Source of the DNA: Verrucomicrobiota bacterium
GTDB taxonomy: Bacteria; Verrucomicrobiota; Verrucomicrobiia; Verrucomicrobiales; Akkermansiaceae
Assembly (NCBI GenBank): GCA_017301995.1
Contig: JAFLEH010000024.1
Location: forward strand, 1-64,000
Length of the DNA: 64,000 bases
Reading direction: 5' to 3'
In this document: one piece after another, positions 1 to 9,904 of the stretch
Layout of the letters: every line of letters begins with the position of its first letter
Numbering within the stretch: position 1 is the first letter of the stretch
Program-made: the position numbers and the translations under genes
The notes under the pieces: model-generated
What the model was told of the DNA's origin: nothing
What the model saw: the letters and a program-made list of their open reading frames with translations, nothing else
The model's database searches: none

Positions 1-3000
1 CGGGGTTTGTGGCCGTGGCGGCGGGGTATCGGCATTCTCTGGGCCTGAAGTCCGACGGCAGCATCGTCGCCTGGGGTTCCAATGGTAACGGCCAGACGAA
101 TGTTCCCTCGCCCAACACGGGGTTTGTGGCCGTGGCGGCGGGGTATTATCATTCTCTGGGTCTCAAGTCCGACGGCAGCATCGTCGCCTGGGGTAACAAT
201 GATTACGGCCAGACGAATGTTCCCTCGCCCAACACGGGGTTTGGTCTGTCGGGTGGCGTAAGTCCCCAAGCGGGCTCCCGGCTTGGCGGCTATCAAGTGA
301 CCATTAGCGGCACCGGTCTCGGCAACGGCTCCGACATCACGAGCGTGACACTCTGCGGCGTGCCGGCGTCCATCGTCAGCCAGTCGTCCACCCAGGTGGT
401 GGTGACCGCGGGAGCGGGAACGCCCGGCACAGGGGATGTGGTGGTCACTTCCACCAGTTGCGGGGTGACAACCAAAACTGCCGGGTTCACCTATCAGAAA
501 ACCGATCAGACCATCACCTTCGCGGCCATCGGCGACAAGTTGACGACGGAAACGGTCGAACTCTCGGCGACAGCCTCGAGCGGGCTGCCGGTTTCGTTCA
601 GCGTGCTCAGCGGGCCGGCCGTCATCAGCGGCGGCACAACCCTCACCTTCACCGGGGCCGGTTCGGTCTCCATCCTGGCCGCGCAGGCGGGCGACGGAAA
701 CTGGAACGCGGCGGCGGATGTGACAAATACCTTCCAGGTTGCCGTGGGCAACAGCGCGCCGGTGGTTCAGTCCATATCCAGTCAAGAAGTCGATGAAGGC
801 CAGACGGTCTCGCTTGCCCCGGCGACTTATACTGACGTCGATTCTGGCGACACGCACACCGCAACGATTGTGTGGGGCGACGGCGGAGAACCACAGCCCG
901 GTGTCGTGGACGAGGGGGCGGGTACGGTCAGCGGTTCCCATGTTTACACCGACAACGGTTCCTATGCGGTGACCGTGACGGTGACGGATGATGATGGGGC
1001 AAATGACTCGGAGACATTCACCGTGGTCGTGCGCAACGCCAACCCAGTGACCGAGGCTGGGGGCGACCAGACGGTCAAACAAGGTCAGACGGTCTCGCTT
1101 GCCCCGGCAACCTTCACAGATGCCGGTTCCGCCGACACGCACACGGCAACGATCGATTGGGGTGACACTACCGTCGAAGCCGGAGTCGTTGATAATAATT
1201 CTCACACGGTCCATGGTTCCCATGTCTATGCCGCTGCGGGCACCTATGCGGTGACTTTGACGGTGACTGACGATGACGGGGAAAGTCATGCGGATGCTTT
1301 TTCTGTCACGGTGCAGCCTCGGACGCCCGTGATTGAGCTGGGCGGAAATCTCGCATTCGGAAATGTGACAGTGGGAATGACCACCACGGCGGTCATGACC
1401 ATTACAAACACCGGCGACGCGGTCTTGACCCTGACGGGCATCACCTACCCGGCCGGATTCAGTGGCGCGTGGAGCGGAACCATTGCGCCAGGCGGAAGCC
1501 AGGATGTGACAGTGACATTCGCGCCGGTCGCGGCGGCCGCTTACAGTGGAACGGTGACGGTCAACTCGGACGCCGCCAGCGGATCAAACACGCTGGGTGT
1601 TTCAGGCACCGGCATCTCCGCATCGACTTCACCGAAGGCGATCACGAGTTTCAAACTGACCACGGGCAATGGCGGCAGCCTCATCAATACCCCCGCATGG
1701 GTCACGGGCAGGTATGGCAATGGCCTCAGCCTGTCGAATGGAAAATATGTGACGGTTCCCGCGCCTTCACCCGATCCTTTCAATATCACCGGCGACCTGA
1801 CCCTCGCGATGTGGATCAAACCGAACTCCGTTACCTGTAGTGGAGCCGATCCCGCATACGCATTGATTTCCAAGCGATCCGCAAACCGTCCCACTCCTTA
1901 TGAGCTTTACATTACAAATGGTGGCGGCCTGGTCCTGCACTACTTCGGAACAAATGTCCAGTATCCGACTTTTTCCGCCAACGGAACCATCAGCACTGGC
2001 GTGTGGCAGCATGTTGCCGTTACCCGTTCGTTTTCGGGAAACAGCGCGACGGTCACCTTCTACATCAATGGAATTCAAGCAGGCAGCTCAACGACCGCAA
2101 CCGGTCCTGCCAGGGGCAGCACGGACCCGGTGTGGATCTCCCGCGACGGTTATCACACCGGTTACACATCCCAAGGCTCCTATTCCGGTCTGATGGATGA
2201 AGTGCAAATCTACAACCGGGCGCTGTCCGGGGAGGAGATCGCGCAAATCCATTCCAATGACGATGCATGCATGACCGGGCGGGTTGGCAACTGGAGACTC
2301 GATGAAACAAGCGGATCGACCGCTTTCGACACACTTGCCGTTGGCACCATCCATGAGCAGAATAAAATGATAACGTTGATTGTGCCGGAAGGGACAAATG
2401 TAACAGCATTGACTCCTCGCATTGAGGTTAGCCCCAACACCACTGTTTTCCCGCTTTCCGGTTCCGCGCAGAACTTCAGCAGCCCTGTGCCCTATACCGT
2501 GACGGCGGAGGACGGAAGCACAACTACCTACACCGTTGTCGTGTCGCAAGGTCTCCCGCCCGTCATCTCAGGCTTCAGCCCGGCCAGCGGACCTGTCGGC
2601 TCACAGGTCGTCATCACCGGCAGCGGTTTTCTCAATGCCACCTCCGTCACTATCGGCGGTGTGAGCGCATCGTTTTTCGTGGATTCGGATGCGCAAATCA
2701 CCGCTACTGTGCCGGGTGGAGTCACATCCGGTTTGATTCGAGTGCTTGCGCAATTGGGCGCTGCCACCAGCGAAACAGAGTTTGTGGTGACGACTACATT
2801 TATAAACTGGTGCACAGAAAAATTCTCGTCAGAAGAGCTCACGGATCCAGCAATCAGCGGGGATCAGGCAGATCCGGCACGCGATGGCATTGGCAACCTG
2901 ATGAAATACGCGCTCGGTCTTGAGCCGAAGGTTTGTGGCACCGCCGATCTACCCTATCCGGACAAGGACGGAGGGTATCTCACCCTGACCTACCGGCAAA

Positions 3001-3188
3001 ACAAGCAGGCGGCAGATCTCACCTTCACCGTCGAGTCCGGCGAATCCCTTGGCGGGGGCTCATGGCTGCCGGCGACGACCGAATTGTCGCGCACCGACGA
3101 AGGTGATTACTGGCTGGTGACGGTCCAGGACAACACGCCCATCACAAACTCCCCGCATCGATTCATGCGGCTTAAAGTCAGCCGGTGA
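1..3188 (+). CDS. Large secreted RCC1/IPT/PKD/LamG repeat protein, 3' part
   Basis: The reading frame is open at the left edge, so the N-terminus and signal peptide lie outside. Residues are counted from the GTG codon at 9. Residues 1-78 hold two RCC1-type repeats (motif HSLGLKSDGSIVAWG). These are followed by an IPT/TIG domain (about 80-160), an Ig-like segment, two PKD domains (about 250-437, each with a WGD motif), a choice-of-anchor-D-like domain (about 440-540) and a LamG/concanavalin-like domain (about 560-755, ending DEVQIYNRALSGEE). A second IPT/TIG domain (about 850-928) precedes a C-terminal module with a GNLMKYALGLEP motif and an FMRLKV end. The same kind of C-terminus occurs on other secreted proteins in this window. 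The family members are extracellular adhesin-like or matrix proteins. Exact function is unknown. Confidence 0.85.
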   Translation, partial: GFVAVAAGYRHSLGLKSDGSIVAWGSNGNGQTNVPSPNTGFVAVAAGYYHSLGLKSDGSIVAWGNNDYGQTNVPSPNTGFGLSGGVSPQAGSRLGGYQVTISGTGLGNGSDITSVTLCGVPASIVSQSSTQVVVTAGAGTPGTGDVVVTSTSCGVTTKTAGFTYQKTDQTITFAAIGDKLTTETVELSATASSGLPVSFSVLSGPAVISGGTTLTFTGAGSVSILAAQAGDGNWNAAADVTNTFQVAVGNSAPVVQSISSQEVDEGQTVSLAPATYTDVDSGDTHTATIVWGDGGEPQPGVVDEGAGTVSGSHVYTDNGSYAVTVTVTDDDGANDSETFTVVVRNANPVTEAGGDQTVKQGQTVSLAPATFTDAGSADTHTATIDWGDTTVEAGVVDNNSHTVHGSHVYAAAGTYAVTLTVTDDDGESHADAFSVTVQPRTPVIELGGNLAFGNVTVGMTTTAVMTITNTGDAVLTLTGITYPAGFSGAWSGTIAPGGSQDVTVTFAPVAAAAYSGTVTVNSDAASGSNTLGVSGTGISASTSPKAITSFKLTTGNGGSLINTPAWVTGRYGNGLSLSNGKYVTVPAPSPDPFNITGDLTLAMWIKPNSVTCSGADPAYALISKRSANRPTPYELYITNGGGLVLHYFGTNVQYPTFSANGTISTGVWQHVAVTRSFSGNSATVTFYINGIQAGSSTTATGPARGSTDPVWISRDGYHTGYTSQGSYSGLMDEVQIYNRALSGEEIAQIHSNDDACMTGRVGNWRLDETSGSTAFDTLAVGTIHEQNKMITLIVPEGTNVTALTPRIEVSPNTTVFPLSGSAQNFSSPVPYTVTAEDGSTTTYTVVVSQGLPPVISGFSPASGPVGSQVVITGSGFLNATSVTIGGVSASFFVDSDAQITATVPGGVTSGLIRVLAQLGAATSETEFVVTTTFINWCTEKFSSEELTDPAISGDQADPARDGIGNLMKYALGLEPKVCGTADLPYPDKDGGYLTLTYRQNKQAADLTFTVESGESLGGGSWLPATTELSRTDEGDYWLVTVQDNTPITNSPHRFMRLKVSR
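9..242 (+). repeat. Two near-identical 117-bp RCC1-coding tandem units
   Basis: Units start at 9 and 126, each encoding 39 residues. They differ at only a few positions, mostly in the codons after the GY dipeptide and in the WGxNxxGQ turn. Further copies probably lie to the left of the window. Confidence 0.85.
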
Positions 3189-3251
3189 GCAGAGCCTCGA
3201 CCGATACGCCTTGAAAATCCAGAATTCGCCTTTAAGAGTGCGTTTCCGTCC

Positions 3252-3527
3252 ATGTCGCTGCCACCCCTCACAGGCCTGTCACCCGGATCTCTCGCCACAT
3301 GGTTGAAAGAGGCGGGCGAACCGTCGTTCCGCGCGGCACAGATTCTCGGATGGGTGTGGAAAAAGAAGGTCGCTTCCTTCGACGCGATGACCAATCTGCC
3401 CGCCGCGCTAAGGGAAAAGTTGCGGCAATCGTTCCGCCTTTCCTGTCTCCCCTTTTTCTCCCGGTCTCCGAACCGCTCTTCAGCCCCTCATGCGCGCCAA
3501 CCCGGAAAAGCAATTTTCTGGCAATAA
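3252..3527 (+). pseudogene. rlmN: 5' fragment of rlmN (23S rRNA A2503 / tRNA A37 methyltransferase)
   Basis: The first 60 or so residues match the N-terminal helical domain of RlmN: a LSPGSLATWLKEAGEP segment, FRAAQILGWVWKK and FDAMTNLPAALREKL. Intact RlmN is about 350 residues and needs a radical-SAM CxxxCxxC motif, which is absent. After about position 3435 the frame continues into unrelated residues and stops at 3527. This is therefore a broken 5' piece. It is followed directly by another truncated gene, which suggests a rearrangement scar. A working copy is presumably elsewhere in the genome. Confidence 0.75.
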
Positions 3528-4047
3528 GAAATCCCGGAGCGTGAGTTTCGCTACCATGGCGGCCACACTGGTGGCGTCCGGCGTTGCTGTTGCGGACGAT
3601 GGAAAATCCGGCGCGGGAACAAGGGTCGATGATGCACTCGCCGGCGCGTTTGCCAATCCGCCGGAATCCGCCAAGCCACAGGTTTACTGGCAGTGGATCA
3701 ACGGCAATGTCACCAAGGAGGGCATCACCGCGGACTTGGAGGCGATGCACCGGGTGGAAATCAACGGGGCCTTGGTCCAGACGATCGGTGGCGGTCCGCC
3801 GGGGCCGATGCGGGAGATGGCTCCGCAGTTCTTCGACATGATGGATCACGCCACCCGCGAAGCCGAACGGTTGGGGATGATGATCTCCATGCACAACAGC
3901 TCGGGCTGGGCCGGTTGCGGCGGACCTTGGATCAAGCCCGAAGAGTCGATGCAGTTTGTCACGTCCCGGAGCATTCGGGTGCACGGCGGATTCTTGCACG
4001 AACATCCTGCGGGGATCGGAAGCACAATCACGGAACAGCGGGTTTGA
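3490..4047 (+). pseudogene. 5' fragment of a GH106-like (alpha-L-rhamnosidase type) glycoside hydrolase
   Basis: The frame encodes a basic N-terminus with a hydrophobic signal-like stretch (about residues 20-35). It then shows the N-terminal signature of the large GH106/GH2-like family: VYWQWINGNVTKEGI, GPPGPMREM, and HNSSGWAGCGGPWI with the following KPEESM. Full-length family members have 700-1,100 residues; this one ends after 185, with no catalytic region. It probably represents a secreted polysaccharide-degrading enzyme truncated at its 3' side. The true start may be the ATG at 3490 or a later one. Confidence 0.7.
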
Positions 4048-4346
4048 CCGCTGAAGCGCTGAGACCGCTGAAAAACGCTGTGTTTTCCGATATTCTCAGC
4101 GACCTCAGCGGTTCTCTGCGGTTGATCCCGCCTTCCGGCGGTCCCCCTTCGGGGCTGCCGCTTCGCGCCAGTCTATCTCGCATCCGCTCGGTTCAGCGGT
4201 TGACTCTTCCGCCAATCGAGTGGCTCCCGTTTTCGGATTCGGCACTTCTCATTGCAAGTCAACGGGTTCCGGCTTTCCAGAAATCCGCCGTGATTCGGGT
4301 GAAAGTTCGCTGGGTTCGCGCCTCGGGCGGACCGTTGCAAAAACGG
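4046..4346. other. Non-coding gap with an imperfect inverted repeat of ~9-bp units
   Basis: No gene is recognisable here. Positions 4046-4080 contain tandem GACCGCTGA-like units, and 4094-4127 contain the opposite-strand counterpart (CTCAGCG units). Together they form an imperfect long hairpin with an internal period near 9 bp. Similar CGCTGAG-type intergenic repeats are familiar from Planctomycetota and Verrucomicrobiota genomes. Nothing is seen between 4130 and 4346. Confidence 0.5.
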
Positions 4347-4610
4347 GGTCAGGTGCCGCATTTCAACAAAATGCCTGCCAATTTTCGGGAAATGGCGATG
4401 GCGGGGCATGCCAAGGGCGTTGCGATGCCAATATGCGGGAGCGGTTTACCATCCGCCTTCGCCACCGGCTATGGCGGGACAAGCCTGATGGCGCGTGGTG
4501 AGGGCGGCAAAGTGGTTTTTGGGAATGACGGGGACCGCTATGGATTCCTGTTCCGACTGGCAAAGGTGTGCGTGAGCCATGGTTGGCGGGTGCATGCCTG
4601 GGTGCTGATG
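4347..4610 (+). repeat. 264-bp direct repeat, copy 1 (RAYT 5' region)
   Basis: This matches 8017-8280 without gaps; I count about 12 mismatches by eye. It covers the upstream region and the first 80 codons of a RAYT-type transposase. The partner copy is in the same orientation 3.67 kb away, bracketing the PATR gene. Confidence 0.85.
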
Positions 4611-4814
4611 AGACAGTTGGAAAAAGTCCTGGTTGCGGCACTGTTGAGAGAACGCACGGCGGTTGGAAATCCGTGGATTGCACAACGACTGGCGATGGGG
4701 AATTCCGGCTCTGTGAGCCGTCTTGTGGTGGTCTGCGGCAAGAGCGTGACTCAAACCGGAGAACTGGAAAAACTAAAGAAAATGTTGAAATGCGATACCG
4801 GACCCAATTTATGA
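4371..4814 (+). pseudogene. Decayed REP-associated tyrosine transposase (internal deletion)
   Basis: The N-terminal part reads SLMARGEGGKVVFGN and GWRVHAWVLM, the hallmark of Y1/IS200-like RAYT proteins just before the catalytic NHFHLL motif. Immediately after VLM the sequence jumps to a RAYT-like C-terminal tail (RTAVGNPWIAQRLAMG, ending at 4814). The HUH motif, the catalytic tyrosine helix and everything between are missing. The gene cannot encode an active nuclease. Families of this type normally mobilise or maintain REP palindromes. Confidence 0.65.
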
Positions 4815-4856
4815 CCCCAGGTCCCGCAGCTCCCTGTCGCCACCCCGCGTCGGTGG

Positions 4857-7817
4857 TTACGGTACGGTCACCCTCAACCGCGCGAACATCCCCGCACCGG
4901 TGCCCAGCGCACGCGGAATCGCCACCTCCACCCGATCCACCCCGGCTCCGAACCCGTCGTCGGTGACCGTGATCGCGATCCCGCCCGGAGCGGCCACCGC
5001 AGGCGTCCAGCCGGTTAGGTCGGAACCGTATTCCGCCTGGATCGAGATTCCGGGTTCGGTTAGTGCCAGATCGGCGCGTCGGTATGTGAAAACCAGCCGG
5101 TCCGCCGTGACCGTCACCTGCGGCACCGCCGTGGCGGAATTGGCGCCGGCGTTGGCCGGGTTCGGTTCGGATTCTAACACAAATTCGGTGGCGTTGTCAA
5201 GGCCGTCGTGGTCCGGGTCCGCGCCGGGGAGCGCGTCCACTCCGGTTAGGCCGTGGGTCGCGCCGGCCCAGGTTTGATAGGGAGTGGCGTTCCGCACCAG
5301 GGCGATGTTGAACGCGTCCGTGCCATCGTCGTAGCCATAGACCAAATCGTAACCCGCGGGCACCGTGCCGCTGATCGCGGCGAACGCGGCACCCGTGATG
5401 GCACCGGCCGCGTCAACGATCACATATACCGGTTGGGTGGGCGCGGCGAGCGTCGTCAGTTGCAGCTTCAGCGCCGAAATGTCCAGACTGCCGGCCACGA
5501 CCAACCGGTCGGCGGCGGCCCCGTCGAGTTCGATGGCGAGCGCGCCGGTGCCGGCGACATTTCCTAACACAGTCAGGGTGCCGGCCGAGGTCCCGGGCGC
5601 GATCACGCCGTCGCGGGCCACGGTCACCGAGGCCCCGAGCGGGCCGGTGCCGCCGAGGATGGCGGTGTCCGCCGCGCCGACGCCATCGCCGACGGTGAGC
5701 GGGCCGGTGGCGCCGGAGGCGTTGCCGGTGATGATGAGCGCACCATCATCGATGGCCGTGGCACCGCTGTGGGCGATGGTGGTGCCGGCGAGCGTGACCG
5801 CGCCGTCCCCGCGCTTGGTGAGGGTGCCGCTGCCGGAGAGATTGCCGGGTACCGCGAGGGCACCGGTCCGGTCGAACACGAGCGCCGAGTTGTTGGTGAC
5901 CGGGCCGGTGCCGAGGCTGCCGGTGGTGCCGCCATCGCCCACCTGCACCGTGCCCTCGGTGATGGTGGTGCCGAGCGAGTAGGTATTGTTGGAGCCGGTG
6001 AGTTTGAGGGTGCCGGAGCCGAATTTCGTAAGGCTGAGGCCGCCGGCACCGCCGTTCACCACATTGCCGGAAATCGTGATATTCCCGCCGCCGCCGAGGT
6101 TCCAATCGCGGGCGGAGCCGATGCCGTTCTGTAGGGTGCCAGATAGCGTTAGAGTGCCGGCATCGCTGCGGATGCCGTAGGAGCCGCCGGTGTTGCTGAT
6201 GCGGATCACTCCGCTCCAGGTGTTGTCGTCAGCCAAGTTGGCCAGCACGGCGCCGGCATTCCCCTGATCGCCGTGGCCGCCGGTCCGGATGTCGGTGCCG
6301 GTGATGGTGACTCCTCCGGTCAGTTCGATGCGCGCGCGGGCCGCGGAGTTCACCGCCGCGTTCATGTCCACCAGCGTGATGCCGGCAAGCGCTTGATTAT
6401 GCTCCACCCGGATCGCGCCACGGTCGGTCGAGCTGGCACCGAACACCATGGTGGAGGTGAACGAGTTCGCGGCCGCCAGCGCCAACACGCCATTGCCGGT
6501 CTTGCTGAGCTGCCCGTTGGTGAGTGCGGCGGTGATTCTCGCATCGACGGTCGCCGTGCCATTGGCCACATCGATGATCCGGGTGCCCGCGTTGAGGTCG
6601 ATGGGATTCTGCAAGGTCAGGGTGCCGGTGGCGTTGGCTCCGGCGAGCCCGAGCGCGCCGGGATTGAAGTTCGGAGTGAGGCCCCAGACCAGCGGGGTGG
6701 AGGCTCCGCCGAAATTTACCGTTAGATCGCCGCCGCGCGCGGACAAGCCGTTGATCCGGCCGGCGGTGCCGTTGAATTGGATCTGGTTGGCCGCGACTCC
6801 GATGCCGCGGGTGATGCTGCCGCTGGTTTCCAGCCAGGTGTTGCCCGAACCGGCCAGAACGAGATTGGTGGTGGTCGGGAGCGTGCCGGGATGGAAGTAG
6901 GCCGAACCTTCGCCGAGCGTGGTGAGGCCTTCCCAGGAATTGCCGGAGTTGGTGAAGATCACCCCCTGGTTGCCGGCCACCCGGATCACCAAGCCGAAGC
7001 CGGATGCGGCGGCGGCGGTCACCGGGCCGTTGAAAGTCAGCGAGGTGCCGAGATTGCCGACCCGAACCGCCGCGTTTTCGATGCTGACCGGCCCCTCCAC
7101 GGTGCTGATCCCGGACGCACCCTTGATGGCGCCCTGGGGTGCCGCCGTGCCGCCGCCCCCGGCGATTTTGAGCGGGATGGTGGCCGGAATCGCCGAGCCT
7201 TGCAGATTCACGAAGCTGTTGTTCTGCACGTCGATCAGCGAAAACGCGCCGATGGCGGCGGAGCCGTTGAAACTGATGCCGCCGTTGTTGCCCGACGTGG
7301 CGCCCGTCACGGTGAGCGGACCGCCGAGGCCGCTGTTGTTGCCGCTCAACACGAGGGTGCCGTTGCCATACTTGGTTAGGCCGGCGGTCCCAACCAGGCT
7401 GGCGCTGATCGTGGCGGTGACGGCATTCGTGATAACCGGCGCGGGTGCCGGCAATGGATCGGGTCCGTCCGGATCCAGCGAGTTGAGGGTGAGCACCCCT
7501 CCGCTGACCGTGTAATTCGCGGTGGCGAACGTGAGGTCGTTGGCGGTGATTCCGGCGAAATCGATGGTCACGGTCCCGGCGACACCGCCGAAAATGGCGT
7601 CATCATCGCCCGTGGTCAGCGCCGGCCAGGCGGCGTCGAATCCCGCGATGGAAAAGTCGTCCCAATTGGTCGTGGTCGGCTCCCAATTTCCCGCACCGCC
7701 GTCGGCATCGGGGCCGGTGTCAGTGCCGTCCCAATACAGCGTGGCGGCCCGCAGGCCGGTGGTGGAAACAACAGCGACCGCGAGGATCGGCAACAGGAGG
7801 ATGGAGCGGTTTTTCAT
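4857..7817 (-). CDS. Secreted autotransporter-associated beta-strand (PATR) repeat protein
   Basis: The protein has 986 residues. It starts with a clear signal peptide (MKNRSILLLPILAVAVVS, cleavage near residue 24 after LRA), followed by an LYWDG motif typical of this family. At least four PATR repeats are visible: LTKYGNGTLVLSG, LSKTGNGVLALA, LTKFGSGTLKLTG and LTKRGDGAVTLAG. They predict a long right-handed beta-helix. The C-terminus has a calcium-loop-like DPDHDGLDNATEF motif and ends FARLRVTVP, the same module as in the proteins at 1-3188 and 35620-38634. No outer-membrane barrel domain is present, so 'autotransporter' is only the repeat name. Likely surface or extracellular; function unknown. 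It stands alone, flanked by transposase debris on both sides. Confidence 0.88.
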   Translation of the reverse strand: MKNRSILLLPILAVAVVSTTGLRAATLYWDGTDTGPDADGGAGNWEPTTTNWDDFSIAGFDAAWPALTTGDDDAIFGGVAGTVTIDFAGITANDLTFATANYTVSGGVLTLNSLDPDGPDPLPAPAPVITNAVTATISASLVGTAGLTKYGNGTLVLSGNNSGLGGPLTVTGATSGNNGGISFNGSAAIGAFSLIDVQNNSFVNLQGSAIPATIPLKIAGGGGTAAPQGAIKGASGISTVEGPVSIENAAVRVGNLGTSLTFNGPVTAAAASGFGLVIRVAGNQGVIFTNSGNSWEGLTTLGEGSAYFHPGTLPTTTNLVLAGSGNTWLETSGSITRGIGVAANQIQFNGTAGRINGLSARGGDLTVNFGGASTPLVWGLTPNFNPGALGLAGANATGTLTLQNPIDLNAGTRIIDVANGTATVDARITAALTNGQLSKTGNGVLALAAANSFTSTMVFGASSTDRGAIRVEHNQALAGITLVDMNAAVNSAARARIELTGGVTITGTDIRTGGHGDQGNAGAVLANLADDNTWSGVIRISNTGGSYGIRSDAGTLTLSGTLQNGIGSARDWNLGGGGNITISGNVVNGGAGGLSLTKFGSGTLKLTGSNNTYSLGTTITEGTVQVGDGGTTGSLGTGPVTNNSALVFDRTGALAVPGNLSGSGTLTKRGDGAVTLAGTTIAHSGATAIDDGALIITGNASGATGPLTVGDGVGAADTAILGGTGPLGASVTVARDGVIAPGTSAGTLTVLGNVAGTGALAIELDGAAADRLVVAGSLDISALKLQLTTLAAPTQPVYVIVDAAGAITGAAFAAISGTVPAGYDLVYGYDDGTDAFNIALVRNATPYQTWAGATHGLTGVDALPGADPDHDGLDNATEFVLESEPNPANAGANSATAVPQVTVTADRLVFTYRRADLALTEPGISIQAEYGSDLTGWTPAVAAPGGIAITVTDDGFGAGVDRVEVAIPRALGTGAGMFARLRVTVP

Positions 7818-8016
7818 CGGGTTTCAGAAACGGGTTGCGGCTGCGGCATTCGGCGGACGCTTCCCGCGCCCGCTTCAACCGCCATCAGAATAGCACAATC
7901 CGGCGGGCAAAATCATCCCGAGTTCGCGGGACGCCGCCGCACCTAACCGGGCGGAACGCGGGCGGTGCCCCGGCCCCCGCTCAAACGGTGTATTCCTCCA
8001 GCAGCCGCACAAATGC

Positions 8017-8280
8017 GGTCAGGTGCCGCATTTCAACAAAATGCCTGCCAATTTTAGGGAAATGGTGATAGCGGGGCATGCCGAGGGCGTTGCGATACCA
8101 ATATGCGGGAGCGGTTTACCATCCGCCTTCGCCACCGGCTATGGCGGGACAAGCCTGATGGCGCGTGGTGACGGCGGCAAAGTGGTTTTTGGGAATGACG
8201 AGGACCGCAAGGGATGCCTGTTCCGACTGGCGAAGGTGTGAGTGAGCCATGGTTGGCGGGTGCATGCCTGGGTGCTGATG
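8017..8280 (+). repeat. 264-bp direct repeat, copy 2 (RAYT 5' region)
   Basis: Second copy of the repeat at 4347-4610, same orientation, no indels. Homologous recombination between the two would delete the intervening PATR gene. Confidence 0.85.
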
Positions 8281-8481
8281 TGCAACCACATCCTGCTGGA
8301 GGTCCCGCCGACGCCGGAGGGCGGGCTTTCCGATGCGGAACTGCTCAAACGCCTCCGGGCGATCTACTCCGATGTCCTGGTGGCGGAGGTGGAAAACCGG
8401 CTGACCGAGGTCCGCAAGGCGATCCCGGAGGGGCGCGCCGGCGAGGATCTGGCGCGGGAGGCCCATGAGCGGTTCACCTAA
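8041..8481 (+). pseudogene. Decayed REP-associated tyrosine transposase (nonsense codon, damaged HUH motif)
   Basis: The frame from ATG 8041 is interrupted by a TGA at 8239-8241, where copy 1 has TGC. It then continues in the same frame with GWRVHAWVLMCNH and a RAYT middle region (LLEVPPTPEGGLSDAELL, AREAHERFT) to a stop at 8481. Family members read NHFHLLLEVP at the catalytic site; here the text is NHILLEVP, so two codons including the second histidine of HUH are lost. The C-terminal third is also missing. An inactive relic. Confidence 0.7.
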
Positions 8482-8571
8482 ACGGCGCCGCGCAATGCGC
8501 TGCCCGGGAGATTTGGCAAGGAAATCCCGCGATTCGTGAAAATTCGCATCGCGCGCGCCAGGGCGGGGTGC

Positions 8572-8577
8572 TACGGT
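8572..8577 (+). promoter_or_regulatory. Possible -10 box for hflX, 8 nt from the ATG
   Basis: TACGGT lies 8 nt upstream of ATG 8586, the same spacing as the boxes found before dinB, the GNAT gene and the antiporter gene. No good -35 box is seen, so confidence is low. If real, the transcript would be essentially leaderless. Confidence 0.3.
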
Positions 8578-8585
8578 CCGCGCGG

Positions 8586-9887
<1,302 letters not shown>

Positions 9888-9904
9888 TCCCACACGTTGC
9901 ATCG

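Noticed and set aside
4857..7817. Classical type V autotransporter
   Set aside because: No C-terminal beta-barrel domain follows the PATR repeats; the tail is the DPDHDG...RLRVT module.
7981..8015. Minus-strand tail reading AFVRLLEEYTV ending just where the 264-bp repeat begins
   Set aside because: Could be the last codons of a gene cut by the repeat, but eleven residues are too few to support a call.
8239..8241. In-frame TGA of RAYT copy 2 as a sequencing error
   Set aside because: The catalytic motif is also damaged and the C-terminus is missing, so the gene is dead regardless.
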